DNA of 64,000 nucleotides from positions 34,384,540-34,448,539 of the forward strand of contig NC_087063.1 of assembly GCF_963678635.1 (NCBI RefSeq), in the 5' to 3' direction. Both the position numbers and the translations under genes were made by a program. Under the pieces are notes generated by a model. That model had not been told where the DNA came from. It worked only from the letters and a program-made list of their open reading frames with translations, and ran no database searches. Positions 11,313 to 22,882 of the stretch are shown in pieces. This DNA is from Symsagittifera roscoffensis. Taxonomy: Eukaryota; Xenacoelomorpha; Acoela; Convolutidae. How positions within the stretch are numbered: the stretch's first letter is position 1; each line of letters starts with the position of its first letter.

Positions 11313-12514
11313 TTATTTAAAACTTTCGTAAGCTTGCATATCAGTTAGTGCTTCAGAAATGATGTGATCATATTTTCTATCAAAAATATTGAGTGTGAAT
11401 ATATATATGATGTTTTGATGAAGAATTTTTCTGTTAGTTGTGGGTTAGCGAAGCGGTCGTCATCTAGAAATTGGTCTTGATTAGTTCGGATGATATTATG
11501 GTCGTAATATTCTATTGTAAATTCGTTAGCTTGGGGTGCAGTTAATGTTTTTAGTGATTTTTTATATCCTATATAAGTAAATTGTCTATGTGTTAGTGGT
11601 GTGGTGAGTCGATACAGCATATCTTTATTCTTTTCTATATCGTTATGAGTATTAGATAATGGCAGGCAAAGGGGATTAGTAAAATGGTAATATGTTGTCC
11701 AATGAAGTGTAGGCATTAAAACATGTTCATCTACAAAACTACGTGTGTCGTTAGTGTCGTTACGTGTGTTTAAAGTATATTGTGGGAATGAAGGTAAGGT
11801 GATTGCTAAAAAATCTTTCGTGTTGGTGTGGTGTGGATGATTAATATACTCGCAGGCTGTTCCTGGTTTGGTCGGGAATGGATGGTTTGGGAATTTTCTT
11901 TTGAAAGTGCGATAAGCTCGGTAATTGCTATTTGATGATTCGGTGGATGTGGATGATTGTGCTAACGATGCAGTATTGGCTGAGGAGGGTGTAGGAGTAG
12001 GTGGGTTTGAGGATTCTATTGTGGATGAAATTTGATTTATAGTGAGGGTGTTAGGGTGTATTAGCTGTTGTTGTAGGGTGATAAAATTATCGAGTTCTTG
12101 GGAGATTTGGGGAGTATCGGGAGAATTAGATGATCGGTCGGAATGAAATGGAGAATAGGTTGGGGTTACTTGTGAAGCATAAGAGGGAGTAGAAACGGAC
12201 GGGAGTGGATTATTTAGTGGGATCGGTTGAAAAGGGGGCTTTGAAAAAACTGAGGAGTTGGTTTGAAAATTATTGGATGGAGATAGTTCGGAGTCTGCGA
12301 ATTCGTCAGGGGTTTCTATAATAGGGTTTTTAAGTTGTGAAATGGCGTATAAAACTGAAATATCTGAATTAGTATCCAAATTCATGCTTGATGTTATATT
12401 AATAGTTGGAAAATTGGGTGGCGGGAAAGCAAAAAGTGGGATTATTGTGATTGGAGTGTTGAGGTTGGTTGGATGGGAATTTGAGCGGTGTAGGGATCCA
12501 AGTTGTCGGCTCAT
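11313..12514 (-). pseudogene. ORF-Y: unknown 389-codon accessory ORF downstream of env
   Basis: ATG at 12514; continuous for 389 codons to 11345. The first half (about residues 1-200) is Ser/Pro/Thr/Asn-rich and looks disordered. The second half has a folded composition with many aromatics and a Cys-Glu-Tyr motif near residue 227. Near 11430 a one-base shift would give a more protein-like ending, with a TAA at 11315-11313, so the 3' end is probably frameshifted. Its ATG overlaps the TGA of the preceding frame as ATGA, an arrangement compatible with reinitiation or with a spliced message. I recognise no family. It lies where complex retroviruses place accessory genes, but no function is assigned. 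Confidence 0.5.
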
Positions 12515-12942
12515 CGTGGGCTAAAAAAATTATTATTTTGAGACTGAAAAGCGGTGGTATGGGGTTGTTCTATAATTTGTTCATATGCATAATCATCTTG
12601 TGAATGATGTGTCATTATATGTTGTATGGAACTTTGCGATATGTTTGGTCTAAAATTTGGGTTATGTGTTATTGCTAGGTTTCGGAAATTACGTGGGACT
12701 AAGAATAATGGATGGTTATGTGGTAGGGGTGGCAACTGTGGTGCTGTAGGCGTTACTTCTATGTTATTATGTTCTTCGTTGTATGTGTTCTGTGTTGTCG
12801 CTATTTTTGTATTATATTCTTTGATTTGTGCGTCTAGAAGAATTTTGTTAATTGATGATGAAAAAATTCCAAAAAATCCTGCAAATAGTATGCGTGCTAC
12901 ACTTGCTTGTCTATTTACTTGTGTGTGTATAGCGCATGTGTT
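12511..12942 (-). other. Open block following the envelope frame
   Basis: This block is in the same frame as the last envelope block and begins immediately after its TAA (12945-12943). It stays open for about 140 codons to the TGA at 12513-12511. It contains a hydrophobic, Phe/Gly-rich membrane-like segment near 12890-12840 and then a Pro/His/Asn-rich region. It could be the cytoplasmic/membrane end of the envelope read past a premature stop, or a separate small protein. No ATG opens it near the start. Confidence 0.4.
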
Positions 12943-14866
12943 TTAGATTCCTTTTAAAAGTGAGAAAAGAAATCCTATAAAGTTAAACATTGCGTATAGG
13001 ATAGTTAATTTTTCTAAGATGTAATAGGGCCATCCTAGAAAATCGAGAATTTCATTTTTTAGTTTAACAAAGCTAAAAATATTTATAGGTGAAATATCTT
13101 GTGGTCTGTATTTTTCACCGTTTAGATATATATAGTCTTTAATGTCTTTAAAATATCCGCTATAATCTTGTGTATAGATATCTGCAAATCCTGCGGTTTC
13201 GGCAAGTTTGCGTAAGTTTTGGTCAATTGATTGTCTTTGTATAATGTCCATTTGTGTTAATAATTCCTAGAATTGTTGTGTTCTAATGTGGTGTTGGATA
13301 TCGGATTTTGAATATATTCCAATTGATTGTAAATCAATATTTGGGTTACGAGCAATAGCTATGATGCTTTCGGGTGAAAATGTTTTGAGTGATTGCATTA
13401 ACGTGGGGTATGGGGTAAAAAGATAATATTTATCTTCATCAGGGTTCAATTGTACTACATTGTGGCTTTTTTCTGATCCACATGGGACTGCGGTATCCCA
13501 AAAATATGTTCGTCTTGAAAGTGTCAACAAATGTACTTTATTTTTATAAAAGATAGGGATTCTTTTATAGCATCTTTTATCTTCAAAAACATATAGTGGT
13601 GACACTTTTTTGGTACAAGTATAAAACCTTAAAATGTTTCCTTCGTAGTCTAGAAAATTTGATCTATTTCCTGATAGTAAATATCCTGCGTAGGGTATTT
13701 TTAACACTGCTAGTGCAAGTGAATGTAGGATTTGTGTCCTTTCTAATTCGCATAGTTGGTGAAGTGTTTCTTATTTGGAGAGTGACATTTCTTGAAAAAG
13801 TCGACTAATCGTGTAGTTGTGTTTTGTGAAGTGGGTTTCTGTATTTGCATGCGATTTCTGTTTCTTGATATATTTGAAAACGTGTTAATTTATTTTCTAT
13901 ATTATGGATAATTCGAAAATCAGTACTTTGTTTTCGTGATGGATGGACTTGTTCATATGGAATTGATTGTATAAAATATTTTTCGTGAAATTTTATCATT
14001 CGCGCGTGTATTTTTGCTACTTGAAATGTTGTACATGTATCTTCGGGAAACCAAACAATTGTTGCTTGTGTCCGTGTTGTAAGATCACAATAACCTTGAT
14101 CGTTTTTACAAGGTAGTCTATTTCCTTGATAGATCATTGTGTTGTCAGATAAATCTCGTGTGAGTTGTATTTTTTCGAGTTGTATTTTCCAATCGAAAAA
14201 CATTATTTCTTGATATCCTTTATTTTTTGTGTCTGCTTTGCAGTTTGATGGATTATTTATACCAATGTGTGGTATCCAGTGCTTATCGTGTATGTCATAG
14301 GTTAATCTTCCGTGTGCGCCGTTGTATGGGTATTTTTCATCTAGTTTTATATGTCCTTGACATCTTTCAAGTTCTGCTTGATGTACAGAATCGGCAAAGA
14401 CTTGAAAATATACTATTTTTCTGTCGGTGTTTTTATCTCTTGTGATGTTTAATCTGAGTAGCTCGTTTTTACAATCATCGGGATTTAGATGTAGAAGTCG
14501 TTCTATATTACTTTGGTAGAATGATTCGTGGTCAAGTCGGTTTTTATTTCCGTTTGAAACTTGTGAACAATGTACTTTCTTTTCGGAAAATGTTGCTGTA
14601 AATTTATATCCTATGACTGTTGTTGCTCGGGCTTTTGAATATAGTGTTGCTATTACATTTGTAGTTTCTATAGCTTGTGGTTCCGTTTCGCACTGTGATA
14701 CTTGATTTATTGCATATTTGTGTAGTGTTTTTTGTTCATTTTCTTCACAATCGTAATGTGTTACTAATAAGTCTTGGGGTCCTGTGCGGGGAGAAGGATT
14801 TATGTTCTGATCGGAGATTATTAGAAAAAGGAGTTGGAGAAATATCAATATTTTTAGAATATACAT
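12943..14866 (-). pseudogene. env: Envelope-like glycoprotein gene (broken)
   Basis: ATG at 14866 opens a 353-codon frame with a hydrophobic signal-peptide-like N-terminus (residues about 3-18) and many Cys residues. It stops at 13805. A second block in another frame (13707-13267) is Cys- and aromatic-rich and ends at a TAG (13269-13267). The third block, same frame as the second (13251-12943), ends with a hydrophobic segment that can span a membrane. The gene thus carries one frameshift (about 13750-13805), one internal TAG and possibly a premature TAA. Position after pol, the signal peptide and the C-terminal membrane segment define it as envelope-like. Which fusion-protein class it belongs to is not certain; a class III (gB/chuvirus-type) relation is only a guess. 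Confidence 0.65.
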
Positions 14867-16185
14867 GTGTATGATAATCCTGAGTACGGGTTATAAAATG
14901 TGATGTAACCAATTGTCTTTTTGGTATATCTGTCGTATTTATATATTACTTCAGTTGTTATAAATGGTGGTGGTAGCGATTGAGCTGTTATATTTGGTGG
15001 GTTTAATGGGTAAGGATGTTGAGCAATGTTGTTTAGTTTAACCGTGATTTCAAATTTTAATTGTAGACTATTTTGTTGGAGTATTTGGATGTTATGGTCA
15101 CGAATGTCTTCGTGGATGTCTTGTCTATACTGTAGTCTATGGAGTGCCCAGTTGTGGAGTCGGTTACTTTCCGGGTGTTGTCCAAATAATGGTGGGGTTG
15201 CTGTGAACGTGTTCCAACCTAATCTTAAAGGGATATTCGTTGATGATTGTTCTCGATATCTAGCGTCGAGGTTATTTGGAAAATTTAGGGGGAAAGGCGT
15301 CGGTGAAATCTGGCTTATTGATGGTGTTGACGGTAGTGATAATGTTTCTGGTAGTGATGATGATGTTGTTATATCCGTAGAAATATCTATTGGGTCATTT
15401 ATTAAATTTGGTTCACCTTGTGTGAATGATTGTGTTGTCCAATATGGTAGTCGTGATGTTTGGTTTGGGGGGTTAAAGGGATTTTCACGGATTTGTTCAG
15501 ATGTTGGCGTTGAACCTAAGTAATCTGAGGGTATACTTGAGGTGCTACGTTGTGAAAGAAGTGTAGGGATTTACGGTAATATGCTAATTGGGTTTTCTGG
15601 AGTACTTGGTGATGGGGATTGGGGTATATCAAAATGAACTCGGGGGGTTTGAAAATTTCTATTTCGTCGTGGATGTATAATTTGTCTATTTATTTCAACT
15701 GTATTTTGGTTTTGACTAATATTTCTTATTCTACTTAATTCTTGTGGTAGTGTTGGGTACAAGTTATATGTTGGTTCACTTAGAGGTGCCTGTCGCTGAA
15801 CTGGTTCTAATGGTTCAGATAAGCGAGCGTGTCGTTCTTCAAAAGTATATGGGTTATCTTGGAAAGAAATTCGTGTAGATGTTTGGGGGTTTTGGGTAGT
15901 TGTAGGTATTGTCGGGTTTTCTTGGGATGTTGTCGGTGAAGACTGACTGTGTGATTGTTGGTTAGCAATTTTTGAGGGTTTTTTGATTGATTTGTTTTAG
16001 TGAAAAAATTTATGTTTTTTGTAGGGTTCTTCAAGAAAAAGAATTAAAAGGATTGTTGCTAAGGCGAATGTTATGATTGCCTTCTTTATACATTTGCATT
16101 TTGTCAATATTAGGGATGATAAAAATGTTATAAAAATTACAAATAGTAAAAAAATATCAGTTCTACTAAAAATGGTTCGTATCAT
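14854..16185 (-). pseudogene. ORF-X: unknown 444-codon frame between integrase and env
   Basis: A single coding-strand frame runs from ATG 16185 to TAA 14856-14854 with only two internal stops, TAA at 15999-15997 and TAA at 15573-15571. Residues 1-55 contain two hydrophobic membrane-like segments around a Cys-Lys-Cys turn. The middle is Gln/Ser/Pro/Thr-rich and charged. The last 230 or so codons contain no ATG, TTG or GTG and so escape start-based gene finding. They include Pro-rich text and a more folded end with an Ile/Gln/Asn helix. The frame overlaps the env ATG by 13 nt. I recognise no family. It may be a membrane-linked leader or accessory protein, or an exon fused to env by splicing; both are inference. 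Confidence 0.5.
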
Positions 16186-16272
16186 TTAAATAAATTTTGG
16201 GTTTTCGTACCTGTGAATATGGTCAATGACTTGGGAAAGTTGGAGATATATTTCAAATAGGGAGTAGAAAAT

Positions 16273-16413
16273 TTAAAAAATATTGCAAAAAATGATTAAA
16301 ATTATTATAAAAGCTTCAAAAGTATCAAAGAGAATTATGAATAAAAGTTTAAGTATTGTTAAAAAGTGTATGAAAATTTTGAAAATTGTGTTGACTGATC
16401 GAGAGAAGAGCAT
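16273..16413 (-). CDS. 46-codon hydrophobic ORF, 5' of ORF-X
   Basis: ATG at 16413, stop at 16273. Nearly all residues from about 10 to 45 are Ile, Leu, Phe or Thr, so a membrane segment is likely. The same ORF start exists 3301 bp away at 19714, where the duplication junction fuses it to RNase H sequence. With only 46 residues in such AT-rich DNA it may be fortuitous. Confidence 0.3.
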   Translation of the reverse strand: MLFSRSVNTIFKIFIHFLTILKLLFIILFDTFEAFIIILIIFCNIF

Positions 16414-16424
16414 TTAAGAAATGG

Positions 16425-17006
16425 CTTCTTGGTCGAATATTATTTGTTGTTTGGGGCAATTTTCAAGTGTGGTCGAATTATTTATTGATTTTTTGACAAG
16501 TGGGTTGAGTTTTGTGAAAAGTTGTTTGGGGCGAATTTTATGGTGTTCGGGAGATCTTCTTTTACTCTATTCTTATTTGTCAGGTGATCTGGGGTATTTT
16601 TGCAATTTTTGTACTTTAGGCTAAATTAATATAGTCGTACTTTTACTTTAGCCTAATTTAACATTTTTGTTTGGGGGGTTTTTGAGGTCTGAGTTGGGAA
16701 AATATTGTTGATCTTTGCGTTATCAGATAAGGGAAGGTTATGATATTATGGTGGTATTTATTTTAGTTGTCAAGTTTGAGTGGTTTGCTTATTTTTGACC
16801 TGGAGGTTGTAAAGTTATAGTTATAGATATGCCTGGAGTTTAATATTTTTCGTCTAATTGGTTTGTGCTAGAGTTATAGAAGGTGACGGATTGAATGAAT
16901 CCTATTGGCTAATTTTGAACTAGAATCGCTGCGTGTTTGCAGCATGTTATTTTGAAAAATGAAAGTTCAAAATGTTTCAGAGGTGTAAATATTATTAATT
17001 TTAAAA
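16425..17006. other. Non-coding segment below integrase, copy 1
   Basis: About 580 bp between the integrase stop and the small hydrophobic ORF. The coding strand is stop-rich. A plus-strand 67-codon frame (16421-16624) exists but is antisense to the element and recurs at 19722 only because of the duplication. Confidence 0.4.
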
Positions 17007-19577
17007 TTAAAGCTGTTTTTGAAATTCAACTTTCTTTAATATTTTAGATTGTGGGATTAATGTTTTGTAGTTTTTACGTGGTTGATTTCTAAGTCGTGAT
17101 GACTCTCTATGTTCTGATTTCTCGGATGGTTCTTGGGGTATAATTTTTTCTATCATTTTTCTGTTTTTTCTTTCTTTTTGAGGTATTTTTTGATCTAGTT
17201 TTTTTGTATTGTTTTGGTTTGTAGTTGGTTTTTTATTTTGTTTTTCAAGGTGAATGTCATTTTGTTCATTTATTTCATTTTCCGTATGTGGGTGATTTTG
17301 AATAACTTTTAAACCTGTGAAAGAATATAATTGAGTTAGTTCGCGTAGTGCGTATTCTTTTGGGTAGTAAGGCAATAGATTGTTTCTATGTTGAACAATT
17401 TCTTTTTGGTCTGAATCGGTGATTTTATATGTTACGTCAGTGGGTTTGGCGATTATTTGGTATGGTCCTTTAGGAAGGGGTTGTAATTTTTTTGAAATTC
17501 CTTTTTGTGTATTAAAATTAGGTAAGAGGACAAATGTTCTAATTTTTAATTCTGAGGCTGGTGTAAAGCGTGAGTTTATTTGTTCGTTAATGTTTTGCCT
17601 TTGTAACAATTTTTTGTTACTCTTTGGTAAATTTCATTGTGTTTTTATCTCTATTTAAAATCCATTCGGTGTGTGTACCCGAGGCTAATTTAAGGATTTG
17701 TGGGTGATAAAAATGAGCTTCATCATGCGTGTGTAAAGGTAGATTACAACAAACTGAGTCTTTATTCGGTTGGCAATGACCTTGTGCATTTTTATGAGAG
17801 TTTGCTGTAAACATAATTGGTTTACGTGGCTTTTTATTAAAAACCATTTCGTATGGTGACATTCCTAGAATTGTCGTAATTTGTGAATTATATGCTAAGG
17901 GAAATAATTTTTCATCTGCTGACCATTCTGTGTATCTTGTATCATTTCCATTGATGATACATCTAAGATATTCTTGTAGTGAACGGTTCATACCTTCGAC
18001 TAAACCGTTTGTCCAAGGTGCATGAGATGTACGCGGTTTTTGCTTAATGTTGTATAAATGACATAGTGTGATGATTTCATTATTTATGAATTCTGTACCG
18101 TTGTCTGCAACTAAAATTTCGGGTAATCCGAATTTGGCTATCCAGTGTTCATAAAGTGTTGTGTAAGCATAATAAGCGTTACAATGTGGTACTGGGTTAA
18201 GTGCTACATAATGTGTAAATAAGTCAACAATTACCATAATGTAGGAGTTTCCTTCAGAGGATGGTGAAATTGGTCCTTTTGTATCGAATGAAATACGGTG
18301 GTTAAAATATAAACTTTGTCCTTTAAAATCTTGTTTTTGTGCTATTTGTTTTTGATTTGGATAAGGTTTATTTAGCTGACATACTATAGAATCATTGCAA
18401 ATTGTACTTATATCCAAATTGGTGCATTTGGGAAATAAAAAATTTGTGTAAAATTTGAATATGATTTCTCTGATCCAGAGTGTCCTTTAATATTTCGTGT
18501 ATGTGAAATGTTAAAAGCTATTAGAATCATACTTAAAGGGAGACAGGGAACTGTAGAATCATTTAAGTGATATTCTAGAAGTTCTGTGTTTTCATTAATT
18601 GTTGTATTATTAAATTTTCGAAAACATCGGAGGAGTGTTTTATTTCCTAAAATTGTGGTATTTGCCTTTACGGGCTTAGTTTTGTATTTGTGCCATGATT
18701 TTAGTTGTCTAATTGCTGGGTCAAGATTTTGATATTGTTTCAAGATATTAATTGTAATTTTATCTGTTGGAGGGAGAAAAATGTTTTCAATTTCTAATTT
18801 AGATAAAGGAATTGTGTCAAGTGGGTCATTGAGGTCAAAAACTTGATTTATTGTGTATTTTGAATCATTTGTTTGTGGTCCTGATAAATTTATTTTATCA
18901 GTTAAATTTTCTTTTTCAATTAACGGAAAAAGGTCTTTTCTATGCGAGTGGTGTTTTATTCGTTTTTGTTGGGTGTTATTTTTTATCCATTGTGAGTATG
19001 GAATTGGTTTGAAAGTTGATGTTCGAAGTAGATCAACTTCGTAGTGATTATTTTGGCAATATAAATAAAGTGGGACGTGTTGTAGATTATTTATTTGTGA
19101 TTGTTCAATATCAGTTTTTACTGCATATTTGCATTCTAGTCGGGGTGATGTTTCGTCTTTTGCAAGGTAAAATTTTATATTTTTGGGTATTTCAACTGTA
19201 GTTTTTCGTGTAAGTAATTCAGGTGGTGTATTTCGACTTAATGTATTTGGTAATGCAAGATTCTTTCCTGCTGTCCAAACTATATGTAAGTTTTGAAATT
19301 TCATTAGTATTAATTGAAATCTATAAACTCGATGATTAGGATTTGACTTTTGTGTAAAGAGAAAAATGATTGGTTTATGATCTGTGAATAGAACTGTTGG
19401 ATGTTTTGATCCAAGTATCAGAAATTCATATTCTGTAAGTGTATAAATTATAGCTGTACATTCTCTCATCAGAGTTGAGAGTCGTAGCTCTGCTTGAGTG
19501 AATAATCGGGAATTTGCTGATATAAGGTTCATTTTATTTGTACCACTGTGTGATTGTAGTAATGCTGAGCCGATGCC
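17007..19577 (-). pseudogene. pol: RNase H-integrase, duplicate copy 1 (frameshifted)
   Basis: The upper frame 19577-18408 carries RNase H from just after its first catalytic Asp, which the duplication junction removed. It keeps the Glu of a RECTAI motif, the Asp of FTDHKP and an NxxLSR end. The integrase H2C2 finger lies across a frameshift near 18410. Frame 18417-17617 holds the catalytic core with the FDTKGP, VADNGTEF and VEGMNRS motifs (D, D, E). A second frameshift near 17610 leads to the GPY/F module and a Lys-rich tail ending at 17007. Compared with copy 2 (about 97-98% similar by eye) it lacks the TAG at the RNase H-integrase join, but has the two frameshifts. Confidence 0.88.
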
Positions 19578-19581
19578 AAAA

Positions 19582-22500
19582 TATTGCAAAAAATGATTAA
19601 AATTATTATAAAAGCTTCAAAAGTATCAAAGAGAAATATGAATAAAAGTTTAAGTATTGTTAAAAAGTTTATGAAAATGTTGAAAATTGTGTTGACTGAT
19701 CGAGAGAAGAGCATTTAAGAAATGGCTTCTTGGTCGAATATTTTTTGTTGTTTGGGGCAATTTTCAAGTGTGGTTGAATTATTTATTGATTTTTTGACAA
19801 GTGGGTTGAGTTTTGTGAAAAGTTGTTTGGGGCGAATTTTATGGTGTTCGGGAGGTCTTCTTTTACTTTATTTTTATTTGTCAGGTGATCTGGGGTATTT
19901 TTGAGATTTTTGTACTTTAGGCTAAATTAATATGATCGTACTTTTACTTTAGGCTAATTTAACATTTTTGTTTGGGGGGTTTTTGAGGTCTGAGTTGGGA
20001 AAATATTGTTGATCTTTGCGTTATTAGATAAGGGAGGGTTATGATATTATGGTGGTATTTATTTTAGTTGTCAAGTTTGAGTCGTTTGCTTATTTTTGAC
20101 CTGGAGGTTGTAAAGTTATAGTTATAGATATGCCTGGAGTTTAATATTTTTCGTCTAATTGGTTTGTGCTAGAGTTATAGAAGGTGACGGATTGAATGAA
20201 TCCTATTGGCTAATTTTGAACTAGAATTGCTGCGTGTTTGCAGCATGTTATTTTGAAAAATGAAAGTTCAAAATGTTTCAGAGGTGTAAATATTATTAAT
20301 TTTAAAATTAAAGCTGTTTTTGAAATTCAACTTTCTTCAATATTTTAGATTGTGGGATGAATGATTTGTAGTTCTTACGTGGTTGATTTCTAAGTCGTGA
20401 TGACTCTTTATGTTCTGATTTCTCGACTTGTTCTTCGGGTATAATTTTTTCTATCATTTTTCTGTTTTTCCTTTCTTTTTGAGGTATTTTTTGATCTAGC
20501 TTTTTTGTATTGTTTTGGTTTGTACTTGGTTTTTTATTTTGTTTTTCAAGGTGAATGTCATTTTGTTCATTTATTTCATTTTCCGTATGTGGGTGATTTT
20601 GAATAACTTTTAAACCTGTGAAAGAATATAATTGAGTTAGTTCGCGTAGTGCGTATTCTTTTGGGTAGTAAGGTAATAGATTGTTTCTATGTTGAACAAT
20701 TTCTTTTTGGTCTGAATCGGTGATTTTATATGTCACGTCAGTGGTTTTGGCGATTATTTGGTATGGTCCTTTACGAAGGGGTTGTAATTTATTAGAAATT
20801 CCTTTTTGTGTATTAAAATTAGGTATTAAGACAAATGTTCCAATTTTTAAATCTGAGGCTGGTGTAAAGCGTGAATTTATTTGTTCGTTAATGTTTTGCC
20901 TTTGTAACAATTTTTTTGTTACTCTTTGGTAAATTTCATTGTGCTTTTTATCTCTATTTAAAATCCATTCGGTGTGTGTACCGGAGGCTAGTTTAAGGAT
21001 TTGTGGGTGATGAAAATGATCTTCATCATGCGTGTGTAAAGGTAGGTTATAACAAACTGAGTCTTTATTCGGTTGGCGATGACCTTGTGCTTTTTGCTGA
21101 GAGTTTGCTGTAAACATAATTGGTTTACGTGGCTTTTTATTAAAAACCATTTCGTATGGTGACATTCCTTGAGTTGTCGTAATTTGTGAATTATATGCTA
21201 AGGGAAACAATTTTACATCTGCTGACCATTCTGTGTATCTTGTATCATTTCCATTGATGATACATCTAAGATATTCTTGTAGTGAACGGTTCATACCTTC
21301 GACTAAACCGTTTGTCCAAGGTGCATGAGATGTACGCGGTTTGTGCTTAATGTTGTATAAATGACATAGTGTGATGATTTCATTATTTATGAATTCTGTA
21401 CCGTTGTCTGTAACTAAAATTTCGGGTAATCCGAATTTGGCTATCCAGTGTTCATAAAGTGTTGTGTAAGCATAATAAGCGTTACAATATGGTACTGGGT
21501 TGAGTGCTACATAATGTGTAAATGCGTCAACAATTACCATAATGTAGGAGTTTCCTTCAGAGGATGGTGAAATTGGTCCTTTTGTATCGAATGAAATACG
21601 GTGGTTAAAATATAAACTTTGTCCTTTAAAACCTTGTTTTTGTGCTATTTGTTTTTGATTTGGATAAGGTTTATTTAGCTGGCATACTATACAATCATTG
21701 CATAGTACTTTTATCCAAATTGGTGCATTTGGGAAATAAAAATTTTGTGTAAAATTTGAATATGTTTTCTCTGATCCAGAGTGTCCTTTAATGTTTTGTG
21801 TATGTGAAATGTTAAAAGCTATTAGAATCATACTTAAAGGGAGACAGGGAACTGTAGAATCATTTAAGTGATATTCTAGAAGTTCTGTGTTTTCATTAAT
21901 TGTTGTATTATTAAATTTTCGAAAACATCGGAGGAGTGTTTTATTTCCTAAAATTGTGGTATTTGCCTTTACGGGCTTAGTTTTGTATTTGTGCCATGAT
22001 TTTAGTTGTCTAATTGCTGGGTGAAGATTTTGATATTGTTTCAAGATATTAATTGTAATTTTATCTGTTGGAGGGAGAAAAATATTTTCAATTTCTAATT
22101 TAGATAAAGGAATTGTGTCAAGTGGGTCATGGAGGTCAAAAACTTGATTTATTGTGTATTTTGAATCATTTGTTTGTGGTCCTGATAAATTTATTTTATC
22201 AGTTAAATTTTCTTTTTCAATTAACGGAAAAAGGTCTTTTCTATGCTAGTGGTGTTTTATTCGTTTTTGTTGGGTGTTATTTTTTATCCATTGTGAGTAT
22301 GGAATTGGTTTGAAAGTTGATGTTCCAAGTAGATCAACTTCGTAGTGATTATTTTGGCAATATAAATAAAGTGGGACGTGTTGTAGATTATTTATTTGTG
22401 ATTGTTCAATGTCAGTTTTTACTGCATATTTGCATTCTAGTCGGGGTGATGTTTCGTCTTTTGCAAGGTAAAATTTTATATTTTTGGGTATTTCAACTGT

Positions 22501-22882
22501 AGTTTTTCGTGTAAGTAATTCAGGTGGTGTATTTCGACTTAATGTATTTGGTAATGCAAGATTCTTTCCTGCTGTCCAAACTATATGTAAGTTTGGAAAT
22601 TTCATTAGTATTAATTGAAATCTATAAACTCGATGATTAGGATTTGACTTTTGTGTAAAGAGAAAAATGATTGGTTTATGATCTGTGAATAGAACTGTTG
22701 GATGTTTTGATCCAAGTATCAGAAATTCATATTCTGTAAGTGTATAAATTATAGCTGTACATTCTCTCATCAGAGTTGAGAGTCGTAGCTCTGCTTGAGT
22801 GAATAATCGGGAGTTTGCTGATATAAGGTTCATTTTATTTGTACCACTGTGTGATTGTAGTAATGCTGAGCCGATGCCAAAA
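19582..22882. repeat. Tandem duplication inside the retroelement, copy 2
   Basis: Direct repeat partner of 16281-19581 at an offset of 3301 bp. Right edge lies in the RNase H domain, where native sequence continues without a break into RT; so copy 2 is the one still joined to the upstream pol. Confidence 0.93.
19726..20307. other. Non-coding segment below integrase, copy 2
   Basis: Duplicate of 16425-17006. No coding-strand frame; includes the fused small ORF start at 19714 below it. Nothing else is recognised. Confidence 0.4.

Larger units (their letters stand above)
16281..19581. repeat. Tandem duplication inside the retroelement, copy 1
   Basis: Every landmark here recurs 3301 bp higher with only scattered differences: the ATGGCTTCTTGG word at 16421/19722, the integrase stop at 17007/20308 and the RNase H text at 19016/22317. 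The unit spans from inside RNase H through integrase to the small hydrophobic ORF. At the junction (19577-19582) the two edges share the 5-bp word AAAAT, consistent with microhomology-mediated or template-switch duplication. Confidence 0.93.

Noticed and set aside
15026-15523. Plus-strand 165-codon frame
   Set aside because: Shadow of ORF-X on the minus strand, whose text is more protein-like and contiguous with the env start.
16421-16624. Plus-strand 67-codon hydrophobic frame, also present at 19722
   Set aside because: Antisense to the element; its recurrence follows from the 3301-bp duplication, not from selection.
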